A stretch of 64,000 nucleotides of DNA from Gossypium raimondii. Lineage: Eukaryota > Streptophyta > Magnoliopsida > Malvales > Malvaceae. Shown in pieces: positions 11,770 through 21,296 of this stretch (position 1 is its first letter; each line of letters opens with the position of its first letter). A model generated the notes under the pieces. The model saw only the letters and a list, made by a program, of their open reading frames with translations. It was not told where the DNA came from and did not search any database. The stretch lies in contig NC_068572.1 of the NCBI RefSeq assembly GCF_025698545.1, positions 4,154,001-4,218,000 on the forward strand, written 5' to 3'. Position numbers and translations under genes: made by a program.

Positions 11770-12256
11770 TAGAGGTGCTCATGGCCGGGCCGGGCTCAGA
11801 AAAAATTTTGGCCCGAGTCCTAGACCCGGCCCAAAATATGGGCCTAAAATTTTGCCCAGGCCCGGTCCGGAAAAAAATTATAAGCCCGAGCCCCGGCCCG
11901 GCCCAGCCCTTTTTTAATAAATACCAAAAAATTATTTTAAAATTTTAAAAAAATTAAAAAAAGTATTTTAAAAATATTTTAAAATTAAAAAAATTTAAAA
12001 AAAGTATTTTAAAATTAAAAAAATTTAAAAAAGTATTTTAAAAGTATTTTAAAATTAAAAAAATAAAAAAAATAAATATATTTATTATATTCGGGCCGGG
12101 CTCGGGCCAAAAAAGTTGTGCCCGAGGCTCGACCCGTTTTCTAATCGGGCCTCGCTTTTTTTCCAAGCTCATATTTCGAGCCTATATTTTTACCCAAACC
12201 CTCTCATATTTCGGGCGGGCCGTCGAGTCGGCCCGCCCGGCCCAAGAGCACCTCTA
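11770..12256. mobile_element. hAT-type MITE, copy 1 (GGGCCGGGC family)
   Basis: This 487-bp element has terminal inverted repeats TAGAGGTGCTC...GAGCACCTCTA and exact 8-bp target duplications GACTTAAC at 11762-11769 and 12257-12264. Inside each end is a long GC-rich inverted repeat of GGCCCGGCC words around an AT-rich centre of 'ttttaaaat' words. The 8-bp duplication and TAGNG-type tip point to the hAT superfamily. It has no transposase. ORFs rich in Gly/Pro/Arg here are artefacts of the repeat. A second copy is at 28134-28654. Confidence 0.9.
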
Positions 12257-12689
12257 GACTTAACTGTGGTATAAGTCATATGAAAGTTTATTTATAGTGA
12301 ATTATGAACAAAGATAAAATATAGTGTAGGAATATTTATTTTCACACCCCCAAATAGCAATAATAAGCAAAAAAACATTTTGAATAAATCACTCTTTTAT
12401 CAATTAAATGAAATTAGGGAATGAAAATCACAAGAGAAAAAAAGATTACAAATGATTTAGCTCATATGTAATGTATATACTAAAAATTTATTTATTATTT
12501 TTTCTCACATGAAAATCTATTTATAAGATACTAATAATAACATACTTGTTGTTCATCGATAATACTTTATGGTTTAGCTGTAAGTTCGAATTTTAGAGAC
12601 AATATTATTAGAAGAAACAATCACGAACCCCAAATATGGACCGTAAAAAGGACATACAAAATATCAAAAAAATACTCTATGATTCAGCT

Positions 12690-12980
12690 TCAGATTCTTC
12701 TTCCTTTTTTTTCATCTACTGGTGCAGCTTCCTCTAGTTTTGCTTGTTGCTTTTGATCTTCTTCACGCCATGTGAAACACGTATATATTAAAAGCAGTAT
12801 CACAAACACCACTGTGATACATACCATCACTGTTCCAAATATATTCTTTCTCAACTTATCTTTAAAATCTGTATTTTCAAATAAAACAATTATGTTAGAA
12901 AATTATAATACGAGTTCGAATCTCAATATCCGCTATTAAGGAACAAATTTTTTCATGCATGAACAAGACAATAAAATAAT

Positions 12981-13016
<36 letters not shown>

Positions 13017-13036
13017 GTTAAAGAAAAAATACCCAT
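12690..13036 (-). CDS. Small single-pass membrane protein, 60 aa, two exons
   Basis: Exon 1 codes only for ATG-G (13036-13033). An intron runs 13032-12869 and contains a (TA)n tract. Exon 2 (12868-12690) gives MDFKDKLRKN..., a hydrophobic segment at about residues 12-34 (IFGTVMVCITVVFVILLLIYT), then WREEDQKQQAKLEEAAP and a basic tail to a TGA. The split ATG-G exon gives a continuous frame. A TATA box lies about 100 bp upstream. The protein resembles the N-terminal part of the divergent neighbour at 13920: both have a membrane segment followed by C-x-(T/S)-WRE and a polar Gln-rich stretch. Function is unknown. Topology is probably a short N-terminus, one membrane helix and a cytosolic charged tail (inference). 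Confidence 0.6.
12986..13014. repeat. (TA)n microsatellite in intron
   Basis: An uninterrupted TA dinucleotide run lies inside the single intron of the small membrane protein gene. Confidence 0.9.
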
Positions 13037-13136
13037 TCTTGGTAGCTAGCTCGAAATCTCAATAAAAGCCAATTTGGTTGAAAATTTCCTCTTCTTCCAA
13101 TGGTAACTCCAAGCTTTTGTGTTTGCTATTTGGTCT

Positions 13137-13145
13137 CTATTTATA
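13137..13145 (-). promoter_or_regulatory. TATA box of the 60-aa membrane protein gene
   Basis: TATAAATAG on the minus strand lies 101 bp upstream of the ATG at 13036, in a position fitting a short 5' leader. Confidence 0.6.
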
Positions 13146-13919
13146 GTAGTTTTATGCTTAACTTAGGGTTATTTAAACACTTTTTTAAATAAAATTCAAT
13201 AAATGAGGATATGCTTTTAGAATTTGACCAAATTTCTTGAAAATAATAAAGTAGATTTCTGTAAATAAATTAACTCATTAATTGCATATCGCTGGACCAA
13301 GTTCTGAAAAGGAATATAGAAATTGAGTGATAATCAAGGCAAAATATATTATTTCACCTTTAATTAGTATGGTTTTCTGTTCATGGGTTAATCATTTATT
13401 TATCGATTAAATTATAGTATAAAAATATAAATATTATAATTTGCTCAAAGTTTTGTACTCTTCAGTATAAAAATATAAATCTACAAAAAAAATTCTAAAA
13501 GTAAAATATTACAATTTGACTAGCAATAATTATAATATACAAAGATTCGGTATATAATATTTTTCCTTTTTGTGAGGTTGGTTTAATAATGTTTATTAAA
13601 AGAGAATTTTCACTTGTATTTAATTTAATATAATATTTGGTACTTGAATTTAACAATTTGTTAAATTTAATACCTAAATTTAACATTTTTCTATACGAGT
13701 AATCACTTTAAATACTTCTATTTCTTCAAAGATTTACATATTTTGTGTCAACTCATAGTTAAATTATTTAATATAATATTTTCATTGGCATGCTCTTGAG
13801 GATTCATGGTAGAGTATTATAATATATACTTTGAAAACCCTAATTATTATTTCTTTTATTTTTCGTATTAATTTCTCTTGATTTATATTTTTAATTTCAA
13901 TTGAGTGGATACACATATA

Positions 13920-14357
13920 ATGGGAGAAATTAGTTGGCCTATTATAGGAGTAGGTTTCACGGTGTTCCTTGTGATTATGCTTTTAATATGTATGTGTCTA
14001 TCATGGCGTGAAGGAAACCAAAACCAAGCATCAGCACCGCCACCAGAACTGGAACCATCGGCAGAAACGTCACAACCCGAACCACCAGTAGAAACACCAC
14101 AAGCTGGTGTTGAAGCTGCAGCTGCGACAGATGTTGAAACATATGTTCCAACAAATGCCGCAACACATGCGGATATTGAAACCGGACCTCTGACAGATGT
14201 CGAAACATATGCTCCGACATATCATCCAATTTATGCTCCGACATATCCTCCAATTTATGCTCCGGCGTACGCTACAAGAGATTATGAACCACGTGTTACA
14301 CCATATACATTCGCAGATTTTGCACGACTTGTGAGTTATTCGATGCATGGTTTTTAG
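13920..14357 (+). CDS. Single-pass membrane protein with Tyr/Pro-rich repeat tail, 145 aa
   Basis: The first ATG is at 13920; the open frame reaches back to a GTG at 13905. Residues 7-28 form one hydrophobic helix (WPIIGVGFTVFLVIMLLICM), followed by CLSWREGNQNQ. The rest is Ala/Pro/Glu-rich and then repetitive: TDVETYVPT and TDVETYAPT about 22 residues apart, then YHPIYAPT and YPPIYAPA in tandem. The C-terminus is FADFARLVSYSMHGF. A poly(A) signal follows. The membrane segment and WRE motif match the 60-aa protein encoded head-to-head on the other strand, so the two are probably diverged duplicates. No known domain is recognised. The Tyr/Pro repeats recall cell-wall-associated or disordered proteins, but that is only a resemblance. 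Confidence 0.65.
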   Translation: MGEISWPIIGVGFTVFLVIMLLICMCLSWREGNQNQASAPPPELEPSAETSQPEPPVETPQAGVEAAAATDVETYVPTNAATHADIETGPLTDVETYAPTYHPIYAPTYPPIYAPAYATRDYEPRVTPYTFADFARLVSYSMHGF

Positions 14358-14405
14358 TATTTTCAGTTGCTTTTTAAGTTTTGTCTCATGATTTTCCATC
14401 TAACG

Positions 14406-14411
14406 AATAAA
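14406..14411 (+). terminator. Poly(A) signal AATAAA
   Basis: AATAAA lies 49 bp after the stop codon of the 145-aa membrane protein gene, a typical distance for a plant 3' end. Confidence 0.45.
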
Positions 14412-14479
14412 AGAATGTGGTGATTCTTGGGAAGTTTCCTTTTTTTCTTTTTGAAAAATAAACAAAATTACAATTTTCA

Positions 14480-14905
14480 CAATTTTTTAGGAGGACGAAT
14501 GAAAATTTAATTTTTAATAGTCTATATCTTTATGATTTTTAAGGGATTAAATTAAATTTTTATAATTTTAGGAGGTCAAAGTGCAATTTTATCTTTATTA
14601 ATTTAAAATTTTAAAAATTTTTAAAGGACCTAAATAATAATTTTCTATTTTAGGCGGGACTGAGGCCCCTGCCAACCCCCTAGATTCGCCTCTGATCATG
14701 TGCCGTACGAACATATATTTTGCAAATTGTAGAAAACAACATTGTCTACTGTTTAGGGGTGAATCTAGAACTTTTTTTAGAAAGGATCAAAATTGAATTA
14801 TAGATTTTTAAGATGTCAAATATAAATTTTATCATATATTAATTTATGATTTTATAATTTTGAAATGGCTAAATAGATTTTTTTATTTGTTTTGGTACAA
14901 AATAA
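14480..14905. repeat. Degenerate hAT-like MITE fragments
   Basis: Two neighbouring remnants are seen. One ends at about 14695 with 'ccccctagattcgcctctg'. The other begins at about 14755 with 'aggggtgaatctagaac'. Both resemble the ends of the small element at 33924-34161. Neither has a clear partner end or target duplication. No gene is seen here, nor from 14905 to 15680. Confidence 0.45.
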
Positions 14906-15730
14906 AAAGTAGACAATGACATAAAGTTTAAAATGGGTAGACTTTTGCGATACAATTATATAGATATTGAATAATGAAGTTTAAATAAAATAATGAAACA
15001 ATTGTAAATTACATTAATTTTTTTGATTAATTATACCCTCGGTCCTTGTACTCTTCGAACGCTTAAAATTTAATTTTTTATTTTCTTGATTTTAAAATTA
15101 AAATCCAAGTTAATGCTATATAACTTTGGTTATATTTGAATATTTAAAGATTTAATTTAAAAAATAAAGTGCAATTGCTCGGATAATAGTTTACTATCAT
15201 CAAGCACATCATTTTTGCCTAATTCTGCTTCAATGAAAGTATTGAATCTAGGGAACAATTAGTTAACTTGCCAGATAAAAGGTAAATGCATCAACCATGG
15301 GGGCTGAACCTCCTGCATCATCGTTGGTGGAACATGAAGGTTCTGCATTACCCATTATTTGGCAAATTGAAATAATGGGGTACCAAATACCAATCCATAA
15401 TGATGCTAGGATCAAACTTGGGTTACATTGTTTTCACAATCGAAAGAGATCGGCAAAATAATTTTACAAATTAGCTCTACATCCAACATCTTACTTAGGC
15501 GAATTTCTAACAAGTATTTCATAAGTTTAATCTTCGAAACATTCGAGTTAAAAACCTATTTTCTCTTTTCGTAATTTTTCATAGTAGCATTGGAACTTCC
15601 AACCGAATTCGATGGGAAGATTCAGCTTCAGCAGTTTCCTTGAAAGCAATTTAAAGAAATAAATCAGTGGGGTGTGTCTTGATTTAGCAGATAGCTACAT
15701 TTACTTGGTCCTGGTATTTTGTTTTTGCAG

Positions 15731-15930
15731 TATATGACAAAGGAAAGTGTAAAAGGACACTTTGCTGTTCATAAGTTACCCAGTGGTGAGCCAATGGGGC
15801 TTTATTCAGCATACGAAAACTCACCAACCCCATTTTCTTTTCAGCCTCAACACCAACAACCAGAAACCCCTGCACCAGCACCATCAACATTACCGAGTTC
15901 TAAGGCCGGAAACCACAAAACAAAGATGTG
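15731..15930 (+). pseudogene. Orphan exon-like ORF, unidentified
   Basis: After a clean acceptor (tttttgcag, ending 15730) an open frame of 66 codons reads YMTKESVKGHFAVHKLPSG, then GLYSAYENS and a Pro/Gln-rich stretch (PQHQQPETPAPAPSTLP). A possible donor gtaaaa starts at 15931; reading through gives a stop at 15932. I do not recognise the family. It may be an exon of a decayed gene or of a gene whose other exons I could not place. No frame-compatible join to the exon-like block at 17166 was found. Confidence 0.3.
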
Positions 15931-16424
15931 GTAAAAAAGACTGGTATACTCTTAATTTATATCAGCTCCATACCCTATCATAGTTCATAAGTCTTCAATT
16001 TTAGCTGTCCACATATTTGTCCTAATTTCATTTTGAAATACTGTTCTTTTAAATTACTCGCTGCTAAGATCTCCATATTTTGCTTTAAGTTTTCCCCACA
16101 AGCCTAAACGACTGTAGACCTAGTGGCAAGATTAAAGGGAAAAACCCTTCACCAGCGCAACCTGAAAAAAATGACTGATTGTTGTAAAGATAGCAAGTGG
16201 TACACAACATATATAAATGTTCAAGGCTGGCTGCGCATTGTCCGAATTTGACAACTGGTACCACTGGAATGATGACCTGGTGGTGGCCAAACCGTGACTA
16301 TGGAAAATTCGTGAGGGCCAAAGTTATAGAGTTTGGAAAGCTTTTAAGTGTCAAGAGCGACTGGAGTAAGATGGATATCTATATATTTATAAATATAATG
16401 TCTGTATAGAGTAAAGATTTATTG

Positions 16425-16803
16425 GGTAAAAGTAACATAAAGGCCTTTGTACTTAGAGTCGGATTGTATTTTATCCCTTTCTGCTCAAAAAATAGACAAA
16501 TTAGTCATTGTACATTAGATCAAGTAGTAAACTGGTCTTCTTGATAAAAATTCCATCCATTTCTACTGTTAAAATTGGTCATCGTATGTCAAAATGAGGC
16601 ACACGTGGCATGCCCCTTGTAACTGTTTGGTTAATCTATTAGCAACGCCACTTTTTAATGGTAGAAATGAATGAAATTTTTAATAGTAAGGACTAGCTTA
16701 CTATTTAATCTAACGTACAGGGACTAATTTGTCTATTTTTTTTAATAAAAGAGACAAAATGCAATCTGACTCTTAGTACAAGAGCCTCTATGTTACTTTC
16801 ACT
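16425..16803. mobile_element. Mutator-type MITE, 379 bp
   Basis: The inverted ends are GGTAAAAGTAACATAAAGG and, on the opposite strand, AGTGAAAGTAACATAGAGG. They continue inward over about 100 bp. The flanking 9-mers are GATTTATTG (16416-16424) and GATTTCTTG (16804-16812), an 8-of-9 target duplication. The 9-bp size fits Mutator-like elements. It is the same family as the element in the intron at 50311. It has no coding capacity. Confidence 0.8.
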
Positions 16804-17165
16804 GATTTCTTGTGCATCTTAGCTAATATTTCTGCTACTACTAATGTAGAAGTAAGATATCCATCTTATTTTTCTGTATTCTCAGCAATAAAATTGTGTT
16901 TTAAATCTTAATTATTTGCTCTGTTCTTAATTGAGAACATCCTATAGGATTTTGGCAATGTTTTGGGGGATAACAGGTGAAAAACTGATCAAGCCTTGAT
17001 AAATTCTAGACAAGCTCGCCTTAAGAAATTTACTTCAGCTAAGAATACACTGGTTACTACAACCACATACAAATTCAAACACTTATGAAAGCAGGTTAAA
17101 TGTTAAAAAAAATGCTGACATGTTGGACTACATCGGTCAATGGTTCTTACTGATGGTTTTTGCAG

Positions 17166-17328
17166 TTCCGAAAAGCACATGTAACCGCTCTTTCCCCATT
17201 TTTTGGTTCTCTAAAAACTACGAGAAGCCACATGCATCTGAGAGCTGTCAAAACACAGATGCTATTCCATTGAAGGCTGCTCCAATCTTTGATGACTATC
17301 TGCCAAGTGAAAATACAAGAAAATTAAG
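17166..17328 (+). pseudogene. Orphan exon-like ORF 2, unidentified
   Basis: This block is bounded by an acceptor (tttttgcag) and a donor (aag|gtatga). The open frame includes CNRSFPIFWFSKNYEKPH, ESCQNTDAIPLKAAPIFDDY and LPSENTRKLR. The sequence looks protein-like rather than low-complexity. The leading phase (two bases) does not fit a direct join to the 15731-15930 block. Family and function are unknown. Confidence 0.3.
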
Positions 17329-17942
17329 GTATGAAATGATCTTCTCGATTAGAATAAACATAATTGATCAAAAACTAGTTTTTAAGGTGCTATTGTATCT
17401 GAAGCATAATCTATAGATCAGGAATTGTTCCTATCAACTGTCTCAGTTCCCCTTTATTCCTCTCCTTTTCATCTCCCATCAATATTGGTTCCCCGAACTA
17501 CCAAGTGTTGGTACCGGCAGTACAATAACTAAGCTTTCACAAATGGCATCACTATATGTATTATCAGTTACTACTATTAATCTAACTCCATTCTTTCGTT
17601 AGTATGACAATATGAACAAAATATCTTACAGAGAAACGATTCTAATTGATTCTATAAGCTCCCCCATGATGAAATTATAAACTAGAATCACAATAATTTC
17701 AGAAACAAAAGATCCGCATCATGGCATTGAAGAATAATAATATTGTTTCTTTCCCTAATAATAGAGTTAGAGCATAGGACTATCTTTCTAAAGGAACACA
17801 ATAAATCAATAGCAGTTGGGTCTTAAGTTTCAACATTATATATGTTCAAATTATCCGTAAGTGGTAATGACAATCAGCTTAAGCAAACAAACAAAAAAAA
17901 AAACAACAACATACAAGCAACAAAGTCAGAAACCTTACCTCG

Positions 17943-19298
17943 TTATTCTATACAAAGCATTTTGCAAGTTTTCCCATCCTTAACTATTTGATTAATAGCA
18001 TCCCGCAATTTCTCATAATCGTCTAATGTATTATAAACCTGATGAGAGATTCTCACATATCCTGTAATACACCCATCATTATCCCTAACTCCATCCTCCC
18101 CATCCTTTGGAACTTGATAAAAAATTGGAACTTCAACCTCATGACAATCCCGTAAATACGACCTCAACCTCGAAGCATCCTCTTCACTATTAAGACACAA
18201 CCTTGAAGGCAAACCGACCATAATCATCGCCGTACACATCTCCGGGGGCGACCCTAAATTTGTCCCCCAAGACTCTGCCAACATCTTCCCCATCTTCACC
18301 ACCTGTTCATGGTTCCTCTCCATTATCCCCTCAATCCCACCTTCAAACCGGTTCACAAACTCTAAAACCGCAGGAATCACAAGCTGAGAACTGTAATCCC
18401 TAGTCCCTATCCATGAACTCTCTATTGGCAATCCGTTCCCATATTCATGTGAAACAACAGGGTGATGCACATCAGATGATGCATTCGCTTTCTTACAATG
18501 TAAAAACGCTACAGAAGGCGGGCAAAAAAACCATTTATGTAAATTGCTAACATAAAAATCAGCTCCAATTTCTTTAACATCTACTTTCAAGCTCCCTATC
18601 GCGTGTGCCGCGTCTACAAAAACCTGATCTATTCCTTCCTCTCTACAAACCCTAACTAATTCTTTTACCGGAATAACAACAGATGGCATTGACGTAATAT
18701 GATCAATAATCGCTAACCTTATCTTCCTACCGTTTGATTTTCCTTCTGTGATTGACTTTTTGAACTCGGAAATGATTTCTTCCTCTGAATTTACCGGGAA
18801 CGGTAGCCGTACCTCGACGACGGAGCCACCAGCACGTGTTACGTAGGCCTGGATTGATTTCTTAACGGCTTGAAACGCACAGTGCAACATCAAAACAGTG
18901 TCGCTTTTCTTGAACTTCCCTTCGGCGAAACTATGACCAATCTGTTGGAGGACGATGGCGGCGGCGGTTGTCGCGTTATCAACAAGGGAGACCTCGTCGA
19001 CGTGGTCCGCGTTGATGAGGTCCTTTATGATCATCCGCGACGCCGTTATTCCATTACGGAGGGTATTAAAGTAAAAGGCATCAGGTTGTCGGAGGAACTG
19101 GAGCTGCCACCGGCGTTGGGCAGCAAGAACCGAACCGGGGCAGCTACCGAAACTCCCGTTATTGATACGAGCGACACGTGGTTGGTGGTGACAGAACTCG
19201 TCTCGGATTTCGGATTCCGGTATGTAATTGGAAGAAAACTTGGGTTTTTTGGAGCTGCGGTGAGGCGACTCACCGTTTCGAGGGTCTTCGTGCTCCAT
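17943..19298 (-). CDS. LCD: L-cysteine desulfhydrase (PLP-dependent, class V fold)
   Basis: This intronless 451-residue protein is close in length to Arabidopsis LCD (At3g62130). It degrades L-cysteine to pyruvate, ammonia and hydrogen sulfide, a signal in guard cells and stress responses. It is a fold-type I PLP enzyme: residues 41-58 (RVARINNGSFGSCPGSVL) open the domain, D229-A-A-H232 contacts the cofactor, and K255 in SNLHKWFF forms the Schiff base. The N-terminus has a basic SSKKPK patch that could act in nuclear targeting, which is inference; no transit peptide is obvious. The start at 19298 is supported by MEHEDPRNGE and family length. All catalytic residues are present, so the gene looks functional. 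Long antisense ORFs across its 5' half are shadows. Confidence 0.9.
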   Translation of the reverse strand: MEHEDPRNGESPHRSSKKPKFSSNYIPESEIRDEFCHHQPRVARINNGSFGSCPGSVLAAQRRWQLQFLRQPDAFYFNTLRNGITASRMIIKDLINADHVDEVSLVDNATTAAAIVLQQIGHSFAEGKFKKSDTVLMLHCAFQAVKKSIQAYVTRAGGSVVEVRLPFPVNSEEEIISEFKKSITEGKSNGRKIRLAIIDHITSMPSVVIPVKELVRVCREEGIDQVFVDAAHAIGSLKVDVKEIGADFYVSNLHKWFFCPPSVAFLHCKKANASSDVHHPVVSHEYGNGLPIESSWIGTRDYSSQLVIPAVLEFVNRFEGGIEGIMERNHEQVVKMGKMLAESWGTNLGSPPEMCTAMIMVGLPSRLCLNSEEDASRLRSYLRDCHEVEVPIFYQVPKDGEDGVRDNDGCITGYVRISHQVYNTLDDYEKLRDAINQIVKDGKTCKMLCIE

Positions 19299-19719
19299 GG
19301 GGGGAGCGAAATGGTGAAGAAAGTGAGTGTGAAATTAGCGCTACGTCCAGAGAATCACAATCGGCATGATTTTCAGTAGCCTAGCAATTGTTGCATTTGT
19401 ATGGGAAAATTCCAAAGCCTGGAGTTCTGCCCGCTGTGAGCTAAGGCAATAAAAGTTTACACGAAAGGTTTCATTTAAATTATCAGAAAGATTTTTTTAA
19501 AAATTTTTAAAAATTTCTGATCTGGATTAATACGAAGAATATATTTTAAGATCAAGTGGATTTGATGGTCAATATTAAAAATTAAAAGAAAACTGTTTAG
19601 ATTTTAATTCGTAAATTCGTAAAAGAAAATCTAAAATATAGAAGAGAATTAGAGCTTTTTACCCGTGCAAGAAATGCGAACAAAGAAGCCATATAACAAA
19701 TTATTTTAACAATCCAAGT

Positions 19720-19832
19720 GACTTAAATGAAAATTTTTAATAGTTTAGTGATCATTTTATAACTTTTGAAGTTGAGTGACCAAAATATAAACTTATTAAT
19801 AGCTTAGTGACCCTGAGTGTAGTTTACCCATA
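19720..19832. repeat. MITE end (family of 58592-59151)
   Basis: The sequence 'ttttgaagttgagtgacca...cttagtgaccctgagtgtagtttaccca' matches the right terminal repeat of the element at 58592-59151. The other end is not apparent, so this looks like a truncated copy upstream of the LCD gene. Confidence 0.6.
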
Positions 19833-19844
19833 AAATTATTAAAG

Positions 19845-20950
19845 TTTTATGTAATATTAAAATATTTTAACAAAATTGCTGAATCTTTACCAATTTTAAA
19901 TTTCTTATAAAAATATTTAATTTCTAAAAAATACTAATGCTCTTAAATAAATTACTGAATCTTTTAAATAATTATTAAATTTCATACAAAATTACTGATT
20001 TTTAAAACATTATTAAATCTCTTACAATATTAATGAATAACTTACAATATTTCAGAAAAATTAAATGGGAAATTTTTGCTTTAAACCCCCAAAATTCATA
20101 AAATTATAGTTTGACTTCCCAAAATGTTAAAATTTCGATTTATTCATTTTGAAAATCATAAAATACCAACCAATACGTGGAAAAATTACATTTTAATTCT
20201 CCTTAAAATATAATTTAATCTCGGTCCTCTAAAAGATTTCTAGTTTTCGCCCTAATTTTTACAATTTAAATGACTGAAACTCTTACCCAAGTACTAAATC
20301 GTCTAATAAATTATAAATCTATTACTATTTTTGAATTTCTTACAAAATTACTTAAAAGATTACTAAATCTTACTGAATTTCTTATAAATTTACTAAACCT
20401 CTTGCAAAATTACTAAAATCTTACACATTTAGAACGTTTAAGTGATTTTTACAACTTTATAAATTATTAAATATCTTCTGAAATTACTAAATTATATTTG
20501 TAATGCTGGACTAATTTCTTACAACTTTGTAAACTATGGAATCACTTATGGATTTATTAAATTAAATTTGTAATGATTTCAATAAATTATTTAATTTCTT
20601 ACAATTTTCGAATTTTATTTTTACAAAACTACTAAATTTGTAACAAAATTGTAATACTTTTAGCAAATTACTCCATTACTTACAATATAAATTACTGAAA
20701 TTTTATAAAATTGTCACCGTTTTTTACACTAATTGTAAGTAAACGCATTGACCATCCAAAGAAACCCTAAATCTCATAAATTTCTTACGGAAGATGTTAC
20801 AAATTTACTGAATTTCTTATAATATTGTAAAGTTTTCAGTAAATTACAAAAAATTCTTTACAATGCAAATTATAGAAATTCTTACATTAAATCTCATACA
20901 ATATTATTGAATCTCTTGTAATATTACTGAATTTCTTGCTTGGAATCCAT
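19845..20950. repeat. Degenerate AT-rich repeat field (ttactgaattctta words)
   Basis: Over about 1.1 kb, variants of 'aaattactgaatttcttaca' recur at irregular 20-40 bp spacing. They are interrupted at 20070-20265 by unrelated AT-rich DNA ('taaacccccaaaattcataaa'). No ORF is supported. It lies between the LCD promoter side and the 3' end of the SPL gene. Confidence 0.6.
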
Positions 20951-21296
20951 GAAAAGCTCAATTTAAATAGCCCATTCTAAACATTTCCAGAAACACGTAT
21001 TTTCATTGTACTAATAAGATAAAACCAGGGCTGCAAGGCTATCAAATATCAAAGTCAGACCCCAAAAAGAGGTCTATACATGCGTGTGTTATTATGTTAA
21101 TACCCTAATAACATTACATTGATTGATAACTGAACAACAAATATAGATATATGTATGTGTTCATATATGTATATGTCAACAATATTACAGCCTCTGCAAC
21201 TCAGTCCAAACCCTGGAACTCTACAGTTTATTATAAACCGATTACAAATACAAACCGCCTAGTAAATGTTACATATTTAGGGAGACTAACCGGACT

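Noticed and set aside
13975-14399. Antisense ORFs of 92 and 109 codons over the 145-aa membrane protein gene
   Set aside because: They mirror the repetitive Tyr/Pro region and give His/Cys-rich artefacts; the plus-strand frame has a membrane segment, repeats and a downstream poly(A) signal.
18870-19379. A 169-codon plus-strand ORF opposite the LCD gene, plus smaller ones
   Set aside because: It overlaps the 5' half of a well-supported coding gene and begins in its interior; it reflects the codon composition of the opposite strand and has no recognisable domain.
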